5,947 nucleotides of DNA from Bacteroidales bacterium (GTDB lineage: Bacteria; Bacteroidota; Bacteroidia; Bacteroidales; UBA7960), in the NCBI GenBank assembly GCA_007131895.1, contig SLPR01000338.1, positions 1 to 5,947 on the forward strand, written 5' to 3'. Numbering within the stretch: the first letter of the stretch is position 1; every line of letters begins with the position of its first letter. Positions 1 to 5,947 of the stretch are shown one piece after another. Both the position numbers and the translations under genes were made by a program. A model generated the notes under the pieces. It saw only the letters and a list, made by a program, of their open reading frames with translations. It had not been told where the DNA came from and searched no databases.

Positions 1-2
1 AG

Positions 3-1505
3 CGTTTTCGCAATCTTGCTGACTTGCTCCCCCTGATGGTTTTTGAAGTAGACACCCATGGTAATATCAAATACATAAACCAGGAAGTCCACAGGCAGAT
101 GGGAGCATGCAGCAAAGAAGAACTTGGGCAGGTAACCCTTTTTAGTTTTGTTGTGCCTGAAGATTTGGACAAAGCAAAGGCAGAATTTAAAGCCTCACTG
201 GAAATCCCTGATCTCACCCGGGGAGAATATATGGCCAGGCGATTCAACGGACAAGCTTTTCCTGTTATGGTATATTCAAAGCCCATCTTTAAAAATAACA
301 AATGCCTGGGCATGAGAAGTGTTGCCGTAGACATTACCGAGCAAAAAACCAACGAGAAACTGCGCACCGAGGTTGCTGTGACCAGACAATCCGCTGAATT
401 CAAACAAAGCTTCCTGGCCAATATGAGCCATGAAATACGTACGCCTCTAACCGGGATAATAGGAATCACAGAAATTCTTTCCAAAACACAGCTGAATGCA
501 AATCAGAAAGACTACCTCAACACACTGAAGCAGTCCACTGAAAATCTGCGCGAGATAATCAACCAAATCCTGGATTATTCAAAAATTGAAGCTGGTAAGG
601 TAATGCTGAAGCCGGAAGCCTTCCAAACAAAAATACTTTTTAAAAATGCTGTAAAGTTCTACAATTCGATCATTCAAAAACCTGTTGTGCTTTCTACCGA
701 TATAGACGAAAGCCTGCCCCCCTTTATCAAAGCAGATATCCAGCGAATACAGCAGATCGTTTCCAACCTGGTATCCAATGCGGTGAAATTTACCAACCAG
801 GGAAAAATCAGTTTAAGGGCAAAAACAGAAAAATGGATAGACGAAACCCGACTGATGGTTCGCATTGAAATAGAAGATACAGGCATTGGCATTGCTGAGG
901 AAAAGCAACAAGTTTTGTTTCAGCCCTTTTCTCAGATTGATCACAGAGACACCCGCAATTTTGAAGGGACAGGACTGGGTTTGTCTATTTGCAGGGATCT
1001 CACTACATTGCTCAATGGCCATATTGGGGTGAAAAGTACAAAGGGAGAAGGAAGCACCTTCTGGTTTACATTCGAAGCTGAAATAGCCGGAATATCAGAT
1101 GTTTCCTGCCAAAAACCTGACAACAAAGAGATGAAGGATATCCCATCACTGAGAATCTTGCTGGTAGAAGATAAAGTGGTAAACCAGAAAGTTATCGGGC
1201 TCATACTTTCTTCACAGGGGCATATTGTCACCCACGCAGCTAACGGAAAACAAGCTTTGGAAATTTTTCAGCCGGGATATTTCGACCTTGTCCTCATGGA
1301 TATTCAGATGCCTGAAATGGACGGCATAACTGCAACAAGACAATTAAGAGAAAAGCACAATGAATTGCCACCGATAGTGGGACTCAGCGCCAATGCTTTT
1401 GAAGGTGACAAGGAAAAATACATGGCCAAAGGGATGGATGATTATTTAACCAAACCGGTCAGAGGAGAAGACTTTTCAGTATTGACACAAAAATGGTTTG
1501 CCTGA
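3..1505 (+). CDS. Hybrid sensor histidine kinase/response regulator (PAS-HisKA-HATPase_c-REC), 5' end cut off by the window
   Basis: A soluble signalling kinase that should autophosphorylate on a histidine and pass the phosphate to its own receiver domain. The reading frame is open to the left edge. The seven residues before the TTG at 24 (RFRNLAD) continue a normal PAS domain start, so that TTG is not the real start and more N-terminal sequence lies outside. Residues below count that TTG codon as 1. PAS is about 1-107, ending in the usual DITEQ. HisKA is about 116-192, with the H-box SHEIRTPL and phosphoacceptor H136. HATPase_c is about 235-352, with the N-box Asn N252, G1 box DTGIGI (285-290), F-box 298-304 and G2 box GTGLGLSI (315-322). 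The receiver is about 376-490, with acidic pair E382/D383, phosphoacceptor D426, S455 and K477. No catalytic residue is missing. There is no membrane segment, HPt or output domain in the visible part. It ends 31 bases before a terminator and is a close paralog of the next gene. The family call is very safe; signal and partner are unknown. Confidence 0.96.
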   Translation, partial: RFRNLADLLPLMVFEVDTHGNIKYINQEVHRQMGACSKEELGQVTLFSFVVPEDLDKAKAEFKASLEIPDLTRGEYMARRFNGQAFPVMVYSKPIFKNNKCLGMRSVAVDITEQKTNEKLRTEVAVTRQSAEFKQSFLANMSHEIRTPLTGIIGITEILSKTQLNANQKDYLNTLKQSTENLREIINQILDYSKIEAGKVMLKPEAFQTKILFKNAVKFYNSIIQKPVVLSTDIDESLPPFIKADIQRIQQIVSNLVSNAVKFTNQGKISLRAKTEKWIDETRLMVRIEIEDTGIGIAEEKQQVLFQPFSQIDHRDTRNFEGTGLGLSICRDLTTLLNGHIGVKSTKGEGSTFWFTFEAEIAGISDVSCQKPDNKEMKDIPSLRILLVEDKVVNQKVIGLILSSQGHIVTHAANGKQALEIFQPGYFDLVLMDIQMPEMDGITATRQLREKHNELPPIVGLSANAFEGDKEKYMAKGMDDYLTKPVRGEDFSVLTQKWFA

Positions 1506-1535
1506 CGACAAAGCAAACACATAAATCTTTATATT

Positions 1536-1564
1536 TGACCATTGGGGATGGTCAGCTTTTTTTT
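1536..1564 (+). terminator. Intrinsic (rho-independent) terminator after the first kinase gene
   Basis: A perfect 7-bp stem, TGACCAT at 1536-1542 and ATGGTCA at 1548-1554, encloses a 5-base loop (TGGGG). After two bases it is followed by a run of eight T residues (1557-1564). It lies 31 bases after the stop codon at 1503-1505. The stem is modest in GC content, but the long T run directly behind it is classic for a terminator acting on + strand transcription. There is no matching T run on the other side for the opposite strand. It suggests that the two kinase genes are mainly transcribed separately, although read-through cannot be excluded. Confidence 0.85.
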
Positions 1565-1643
1565 ATTCGACAATCAATCTTCAACCCCTGGTGAGTTATT
1601 TAAACCACCTGCAGACAGGGCTTGACATCACTACAATACTATA

Positions 1644-4600
1644 ATGGAAAACAAAAGATATCATAATTTATTAAAGACCGCTCCGTTTGGTTTTGCTTTG
1701 CGCGAAATCATTCTGGATGGTAAGGGAAAACCTTGTGACTATATTTTCCTGGATACCAATGATAAATTTGCAGAATTTACCGGATTAAACATAGCAGGTA
1801 TAATCGGTAAAAAATACTCAGAACTTTTCCTGAAAACAGAAAACGAAATATTCGACTGGATTGGTTTTTACGGAAAGGTAGCCCTGGAGGGGGGAGAGGA
1901 TAAAACCGAACAGTTTTCAAAGATTGCCGACAAATGGTTTAAGGTAGAGGTTACTTCGTCTGAAAAGTTACAATTCTCCGCTTTCTTCACAGATGTTACC
2001 CATAAGTACCATCTGATAAATGCACTCAAAGGGCAAGCCAGGTTTGCAGATGCAGCCACTGATATTGACAGTGCCCCCAAATCCACCATGAACACAGAGC
2101 AACAGCTCCTTTCGCTTTTTGAGCAAACCAATGATGCCGTATTTATCATTGATCTTGATGGCAATTATCTTGAAACCAATAAGAGAGCTTCAGAAATGTT
2201 TGGATACTCCCATGAAGAAATGCAAACGCTCTCTGTACAAGACCTTTCTTCAGAACCTGCCGAAAGTCAATCGGTTATAACAAACCTTCTAAGAGGAGAA
2301 AAAATCCCCCCTTATATACGCCATTTTTTAAGAAAAAACGACATTGTATTTCCTGCCGAAATCAATGTCCAGCTGGTGTATGACAAAACCGGAGAACCAC
2401 TTTACATCCAGAGCGTGGTAAGAGACATTACCCATCGCTATGAAAAAGAAGAGCTTATGCGTGCCCGTGATGCTCTGCTTCATAAACTATCCCTGCAGGT
2501 TCCGGGAGTAATTTATCAATACCAGTTTTACCCCAACGGGAACTTTTCCTTTCCTTATGTTTCTGAAAACATGCAGGAACTATTTGAAATCAGTTCTCAG
2601 GAGGCAACGGAAGACGCATCCAAGGTGTTTTCACGCATGCATCCTGACGATCACCAAATGGTGATGGATTCTTTACTTGAGTCATACCTTAGCCTTACTC
2701 CATGGGAACTTGAATACCGGGTAGTGCTTCCCGAAAAAGGAATCCGATGGCTCAGCGGCATCGCCAACCCCGAAAAACAAACCGATGGCAGCGTTTTGTG
2801 GCATGGTTACATCTCAGATATTACCACGCGAAAACAAGAGGAAGAGCTGCTGCAAAAGCTAACAGAGCAGTTTGAACTGGCCATTGACGGCAGCAATGAT
2901 GGTATCTGGGACTGGGACATCCGCACCGATGAATTGTTTCTTTCTCCAAGATGGAAAGAGATGCTGGGATATAAAGATGAAAACCTGAAAAATGAGTTCA
3001 ATACCTTTGCTTCTCTGGTTTATCCCGATGATTTTCAGAATGTAATGCAGTATATTGCCAGCTATTTAATCGGTTCAACTGATCACTATGAGATCGATTT
3101 CAGAATGCAGCATAAAAATGGTTCCCTGCGCTGGATTACCGCCAGGGGTGCTGCGGTGAGAGATGAAAGCGGGAAACCCTATCGCATGGCAGGGTCGCAT
3201 ACCGATATCACAGAACGCAAAATTGCAGAAGAAAACCTGCAACGAAGTGAAGAGAAGTTCCGCAGCCTGGTAGACTCGCTCAACGACATCATCTATACCC
3301 TTGACAGAGAATTGCGTTACAGCGGGGTTTTTGGCAACTGGATAAGCACCCTGGGGTTAAACGAGGAAACCTTTCTGGGAAAAACCAGCACCGAAATTTT
3401 CGGAGAGAAAAAGGCTGCAGAACACAACATCGCCGCTGCAGAAGCATTGAAAGGAAAAGTTATTACCTATGAATGGCAAATGGCCTCTGGCAAGGAAACC
3501 ACTTATTACCAAACCACCCTCTCCCCCATTTACAACAAACAAGGTGTGGTTGCAGGTCTGTCGGGGGTAGGAAGAAACATTACTTCCACCAAAAGAGCTG
3601 CAGAGCTCGAAAAAGAAATTCAACTTACCCGCAATACCGTGGAATTCAAACAGAAATTCCTGGCCAGCATGAGCCACGAAATCCGCACACCCCTCACCGG
3701 AGTATTGGGAATTACTGAATTACTGGGAAATACACCTTTGGATAATACACAAAAAGAATTCCTTCATATCCTGAAAAATTCCTCCGAAGACCTTAAGGAA
3801 ATCATCGACCAGGTCCTGGACTATTCAAGGATTGAGGCAGGAAAGATCAGGCTGCACATCCATAATTTCCCCCTGGCGGCCATCTGTTCTTCGGCCGAAA
3901 ATCTCTTCAAAAACATGTGCCGCAAACCTATTGATTTTCAATGCACAATTGACCCGGCGTTACCGGATATACTAAAGGCAGATCAAAAACGCATAACCCA
4001 GGTTATCAACAACATGATCACCAATGCCATCAAATATACAGAGCAGGGTTCCATCACACTTGACATCAAACTTCATTCATGGCTTAATGACGATGAATAC
4101 CTTACAGAAGTGGATATCACCGATACCGGGGCCGGCATTGAGAAAAACAAGTTTGACAATATTTTCAAAGCTTTTTCCAATGTCCACTCCATAGACAGTG
4201 CCAACTATGAAGGAGCAGGGCTGGGTCTTTCCATTTGTAAAGAACTGGTTGAGTTACATGGAGGCACTATCGGTTTCGATAGTGAGCAGGGCAAAGGGAG
4301 CAGGTTCTGGTTTACCTTTAAAACACGAAAAACAGAGATTGCCCCAAAAGCAGAAAATGCATCTTCGGAGAACCTGACTGCAAAGTCATTAAAAATACTG
4401 GTAGCAGAAGATAAAATCATGACCCAGAAAATTGTAAACATTCTTCTATCCAATATGGGGCATTCTGTATCCTTTGCCAATAACGGGCAAGAAGCATTTA
4501 GCCAGATAGCACCCGGGAAATTCGATTTGGTGCTCATGGATATACAGATGCCTGTGATGGATGGCATAACCGCCACACAAAAACTACGTGAAAAATTCTC

Positions 4601-4757
4601 AACGGGCCTGCCTCCCATCGTGGGATTCAGTGCCAACAATTTTGAAGGCGACAGAGAAAAATACATGGAAGAAGGACTGGATGAATTCATTTCCAAACCC
4701 TTGAAAAAGGATAACTTTCAGCGTATTACAGAAATATTTTCTCTTAACAGGGAATAA
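1644..4757 (+). CDS. Multi-PAS hybrid sensor histidine kinase/response regulator (five PAS, HisKA, HATPase_c, REC)
   Basis: A complete 1037-residue hybrid kinase, predicted cytoplasmic because no hydrophobic membrane segment is visible. Sensor domains in order: PAS1 about 6-120, PAS2 about 153-265, PAS3 about 280-397 (PAS_3 type, with MHPDD), PAS4 about 405-527 (PAS_3 type, with YPDD and a DITER end) and PAS5 about 535-650. The joins between them are charged, probably helical. HisKA is about 656-733, with the H-box SHEIRTPL and phosphoacceptor H678. HATPase_c is about 775-892, with N-box N794, G1 box DTGAGI (827-832) and G2 box GAGLGLSI (856-863 region). The receiver is about 916-1025, with E922/D923, phosphoacceptor D966, S996 and K1018. 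All phosphotransfer residues are intact. ATG 1644 is the only start, since an in-frame stop lies at 1623-1625; no Shine-Dalgarno is seen, as is normal for Bacteroidota. It has no HPt or DNA-binding output, so later relay partners must be encoded elsewhere. The core is closely related to the preceding kinase. The first PAS is the most diverged, and its boundary is the least certain. Confidence 0.97.
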   Translation: MENKRYHNLLKTAPFGFALREIILDGKGKPCDYIFLDTNDKFAEFTGLNIAGIIGKKYSELFLKTENEIFDWIGFYGKVALEGGEDKTEQFSKIADKWFKVEVTSSEKLQFSAFFTDVTHKYHLINALKGQARFADAATDIDSAPKSTMNTEQQLLSLFEQTNDAVFIIDLDGNYLETNKRASEMFGYSHEEMQTLSVQDLSSEPAESQSVITNLLRGEKIPPYIRHFLRKNDIVFPAEINVQLVYDKTGEPLYIQSVVRDITHRYEKEELMRARDALLHKLSLQVPGVIYQYQFYPNGNFSFPYVSENMQELFEISSQEATEDASKVFSRMHPDDHQMVMDSLLESYLSLTPWELEYRVVLPEKGIRWLSGIANPEKQTDGSVLWHGYISDITTRKQEEELLQKLTEQFELAIDGSNDGIWDWDIRTDELFLSPRWKEMLGYKDENLKNEFNTFASLVYPDDFQNVMQYIASYLIGSTDHYEIDFRMQHKNGSLRWITARGAAVRDESGKPYRMAGSHTDITERKIAEENLQRSEEKFRSLVDSLNDIIYTLDRELRYSGVFGNWISTLGLNEETFLGKTSTEIFGEKKAAEHNIAAAEALKGKVITYEWQMASGKETTYYQTTLSPIYNKQGVVAGLSGVGRNITSTKRAAELEKEIQLTRNTVEFKQKFLASMSHEIRTPLTGVLGITELLGNTPLDNTQKEFLHILKNSSEDLKEIIDQVLDYSRIEAGKIRLHIHNFPLAAICSSAENLFKNMCRKPIDFQCTIDPALPDILKADQKRITQVINNMITNAIKYTEQGSITLDIKLHSWLNDDEYLTEVDITDTGAGIEKNKFDNIFKAFSNVHSIDSANYEGAGLGLSICKELVELHGGTIGFDSEQGKGSRFWFTFKTRKTEIAPKAENASSENLTAKSLKILVAEDKIMTQKIVNILLSNMGHSVSFANNGQEAFSQIAPGKFDLVLMDIQMPVMDGITATQKLREKFSTGLPPIVGFSANNFEGDREKYMEEGLDEFISKPLKKDNFQRITEIFSLNRE

Positions 4758-4810
4758 GCAGTTTGCAATACCATAGGGGTTTTAATTCTGCTTTGACATA
4801 TTAAGACTTT

Positions 4811-4845
4811 TGGGCGTAACCGCTACGCGGTAAAAGGTCGTCGGT
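4811..4845. repeat. Small GC-rich palindromic segment, possible REP-like intergenic element
   Basis: Within an otherwise AT-rich gap there is a GC-rich island with two overlapping, mutually exclusive hairpins. One is ACCGC (4819-4823) paired with GCGGT (4827-4831) around a 3-base loop. The other is GCGTA (4814-4818) paired with TACGC (4824-4828) around a 5-base loop. No T run follows, so it is a poor terminator. The layout (GGGCG, short palindrome, then GGTCG) loosely recalls repeated extragenic palindromes seen in Bacteroidota, but only one copy is in this window, so repetition is unproven. Boundaries are approximate. Confidence 0.35.
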
Positions 4846-4874
4846 GATACTATCTTTTGATATTCTGAGAAAAT

Positions 4875-4906
4875 GTTGACAGGGACATAAATAACAACTA
4901 TATTTG
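4875..4906 (+). promoter_or_regulatory. Bacteroidetes-type promoter (-33/-7) for the outer-membrane protein gene
   Basis: TATATTTG at 4899-4906 fits the Bacteroidetes -7 consensus TAnnTTTG exactly. A -33-like GTTG (consensus TTTG) lies at 4875-4878, leaving a 20-base spacer, inside the 19-21 range known for the phylum's primary sigma factor. Transcription would begin near 4912-4915, giving a leader of about 20 bases before ATG 4933. The leader has no Shine-Dalgarno. The exact -7 match with correct spacing and position, just upstream of a gene, makes this a good prediction; the start site itself is inferred. Confidence 0.65.
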
Positions 4907-4932
4907 TTGAATAACCCCTAAAATCTTACGCC

Positions 4933-5673
4933 ATGAACCGTTTTTTGCCGACAGTGCTTCTGGTTGTATTATCTTTTTCCTGTGCCCTTTCTCAATGGAA
5001 GCTGGATGTAGAGACAGGCCTGGCAGTCCAGGGATACAACGATGTGAGAATTCCCAATGATACAGGAACCCAATTCAATTTCAACGGTGATTTTGAACTG
5101 CAGGGCCCGGTAATTCCCTTACGGATACGCCTTACATGGACCTTCGGAGAAAAGAACCACATCTCCGCTTTGTTTGCCCCCCTTGCCCTCAACTATGAAG
5201 GACCCGCACCCTTTGATATTCAGTTCCAGTCCTCCCTGTTTGAACAGGGGCAATTTATTGAGGGTTTTTACAAGTTCAACAGCTACCGGCTGGGCTACCG
5301 CCGCGATCTGATCGCAACAGACAACTGGACCCTTGGGGTCGGATTCACCGCGAAAATAAGGGATGCCAGGGTACAACTCAGCACCGAAACCAAGAGCGAT
5401 AAGAAAGATGATGTGGGGTTTGTGCCACTCCTGAACCTGCATGCCGCTTATCACCGGGACTTTTTTACCCTGTATCTCGATGGCGAAGGACTGGCAGGCG
5501 GACCCGGCAGAGCGTTCGACATTTTCCTGGGCGGCAGAGCCCCCCTGCTCCACAACAAACTCCATGTTAAGGGTGGATACCGTTTCCTGGAAGGAGGCGC
5601 TGATGTAAGTGAGGTGTACAATTTTACGCTGGTCAATTTTGCAGTTCTGGGGGTTATCTGGCAGATAAACTAA
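4933..5673 (+). CDS. Secreted protein, probable outer-membrane beta-barrel, function unknown
   Basis: A 246-residue exported protein. Residues 1-20 form a Sec signal peptide: MNR, a hydrophobic stretch FLPTVLLVVLSFSCA, and a likely signal peptidase I site after A-L-S (before Q21). The mature part has the alternating polar/hydrophobic texture of amphipathic beta-strands, for example around 62-72, 74-88, 112-122, 132-144, 161-174, 176-185, 208-218 and 229-244. Turns are rich in G, N and D, and aromatic residues sit near strand ends. A short charged loop, TKSDKKDD (153-160), is probably surface-exposed or periplasmic. The last strand ends in VIWQIN rather than the common terminal F. The size would suit a barrel of about 8-12 strands, but I recognise no named family and propose no substrate. 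ATG 4933 is the first start after the in-frame stop at 4912-4914 and sits about 20 bases after the predicted transcription start. It is followed after 35 bases by the DUF169 gene, likely on the same transcript. Confidence 0.82.
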   Translation: MNRFLPTVLLVVLSFSCALSQWKLDVETGLAVQGYNDVRIPNDTGTQFNFNGDFELQGPVIPLRIRLTWTFGEKNHISALFAPLALNYEGPAPFDIQFQSSLFEQGQFIEGFYKFNSYRLGYRRDLIATDNWTLGVGFTAKIRDARVQLSTETKSDKKDDVGFVPLLNLHAAYHRDFFTLYLDGEGLAGGPGRAFDIFLGGRAPLLHNKLHVKGGYRFLEGGADVSEVYNFTLVNFAVLGVIWQIN

Positions 5674-5708
5674 TACAATAAATCAGTTCAACCTTATAAA
5701 AAAAGCCT

Positions 5709-5947
5709 ATGGAAACAGAACTCAAAAACCGGTTTCTGAAACACTGGAACCAATATTTTGGCAAAACTGAGTTGCCCATAATATTTTATTATACAGAGAA
5801 ATCACCGAACCTTGAAACAGCCAAAACCCCTTCAGGCTGGCGCTGTTTTATAGGCGAACTGGCAAAGGTGCGCATGGGCCAGTCACTGGCTTTTTCCGAT
5901 GAAAGTATAAGTTGCGGCGGAGGAAAACGCTACCTTGGATATTCAAA
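5709..5947 (+). CDS. DUF169 family protein (COG2043), N-terminal part, cut off by the right edge
   Basis: The first 79 codons of a gene running off the window, beginning METELKNRFLKHW. Segments recognised as typical of DUF169/COG2043 proteins are ELPIIFYYTE (21-30), the block RCFIGELAKVR (45-55) and SCGGGKRYLGY (68-78). Two cysteines, C46 and C69, sit inside these conserved blocks. Family members are usually a little over 200 residues, so roughly two thirds should lie to the right. The biochemical role of the family is not established to my knowledge, and I assign none. No signal peptide is visible, so it is probably cytoplasmic. ATG 5709 is the first start after an in-frame stop at 5697-5699. 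The upstream stretch is A-rich with no Shine-Dalgarno, normal for this phylum. The 35-base gap to the barrel gene has no terminator or promoter that I can see, which suggests co-transcription. Confidence 0.85.
   Translation, partial: METELKNRFLKHWNQYFGKTELPIIFYYTEKSPNLETAKTPSGWRCFIGELAKVRMGQSLAFSDESISCGGGKRYLGYS

Noticed and set aside
24..26. TTG at position 24 as the true start of the first kinase.
   Set aside because: The seven in-frame codons before it read as normal PAS-domain sequence with no stop up to the window edge, and the start would fall inside the PAS domain.
1530..1537. TATATTTG matching the Bacteroidetes -7 element, a possible promoter for the second kinase.
   Set aside because: No TTTG-like -33 element lies 19-21 bases upstream (the nearest TTTG, at 1497-1500, is 29 bases away), and transcription would begin inside the terminator hairpin.
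1622..1645. TTGACA (1622-1627) and TATAAT (1640-1645) just before and across the start codon of the second kinase, resembling a sigma-70 promoter.
   Set aside because: The spacer is only 12 bases instead of about 17, the -10 box overlaps ATG 1644 so transcription would start inside the gene, and the Bacteroidota primary sigma factor uses a different consensus.
4205..4696. 163-codon open frame on the minus strand opposite the second kinase's ATPase and receiver domains.
   Set aside because: It lies wholly opposite strongly conserved coding sequence, and its translation shows no domain or composition of a real protein.
4758..4800. Possible terminator after the second kinase (GCAG at 4757-4760 region against CTGC near 4788-4791).
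   Set aside because: Only four paired bases with a long loop and no T run of useful length; no convincing terminator is visible after this gene.
4774..4920. Inverted 8-mers TAGGGGTT (4774-4781) and AACCCCTA (4913-4920) bracketing most of the gap, like the ends of a small mobile element.
   Set aside because: One 8-base inverted match in a 175-base gap is roughly within chance, there are no flanking target duplications, and the right copy lies in the promoter's leader.
4966..4995. Cysteine at residue 17 of the barrel protein as a lipoprotein attachment site.
   Set aside because: The preceding residues S-F-S do not fit a lipobox, which needs a Leu-like residue at -3; the A-L-S site just after it fits ordinary signal peptidase I cleavage better.
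5119..5565. 148-codon open frame on the minus strand opposite the barrel gene.
   Set aside because: Lies entirely within a gene with a good signal peptide and promoter; its translation shows no recognisable family features.

Overview
The window looks like a stretch of a Bacteroidota (Bacteroidetes) chromosome. Four things point that way. No start codon is preceded by a Shine-Dalgarno-like purine run. One intergenic region carries a good match to the Bacteroidetes -33/-7 promoter. The signalling proteins are soluble multi-PAS hybrid kinases of the kind abundant in that phylum. One gene encodes a probable outer-membrane beta-barrel. Species or genus cannot be named from the sequence alone.

Layout, all genes on the + strand: (1) 3-1505, the 3' part of a hybrid sensor histidine kinase (PAS, HisKA, HATPase_c, receiver) whose start lies left of the window; (2) a clear intrinsic terminator at 1536-1564; (3) 1644-4757, a complete 1037-residue hybrid kinase with five predicted PAS-type sensor domains followed by the same HisKA-HATPase_c-receiver core; (4) a 175-base gap with a small GC-rich palindromic stretch (4811-4845) and a Bacteroidetes-type promoter (4875-4906); (5) 4933-5673, a secreted 246-residue protein with alternating beta-strand texture, probably an outer-membrane barrel; (6) 5709 to the right edge, the first 79 codons of a DUF169-family (COG2043) protein.

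The two kinases are tandem paralogs. Their dimerisation/phosphoacceptor and receiver segments are about 60% identical by hand alignment, while their sensory parts differ in number and type. All catalytic residues needed for autophosphorylation and for transfer to the attached receiver are present in both. Neither has a transmembrane segment, an HPt domain or a DNA-binding output, so each should feed a phosphorelay whose later steps are encoded elsewhere. The barrel and DUF169 genes are only 35 bases apart with no visible promoter between them, and probably form a separate transcript starting from the 4875-4906 promoter. Nothing in the sequence ties that transcript to the kinases except adjacency.

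I see no RNA gene, CRISPR array, transposase or phage gene. The region reads as fairly ordinary signalling plus envelope genes. The best items for a second look are the kinase duplication, the REP-like palindrome and the promoter.
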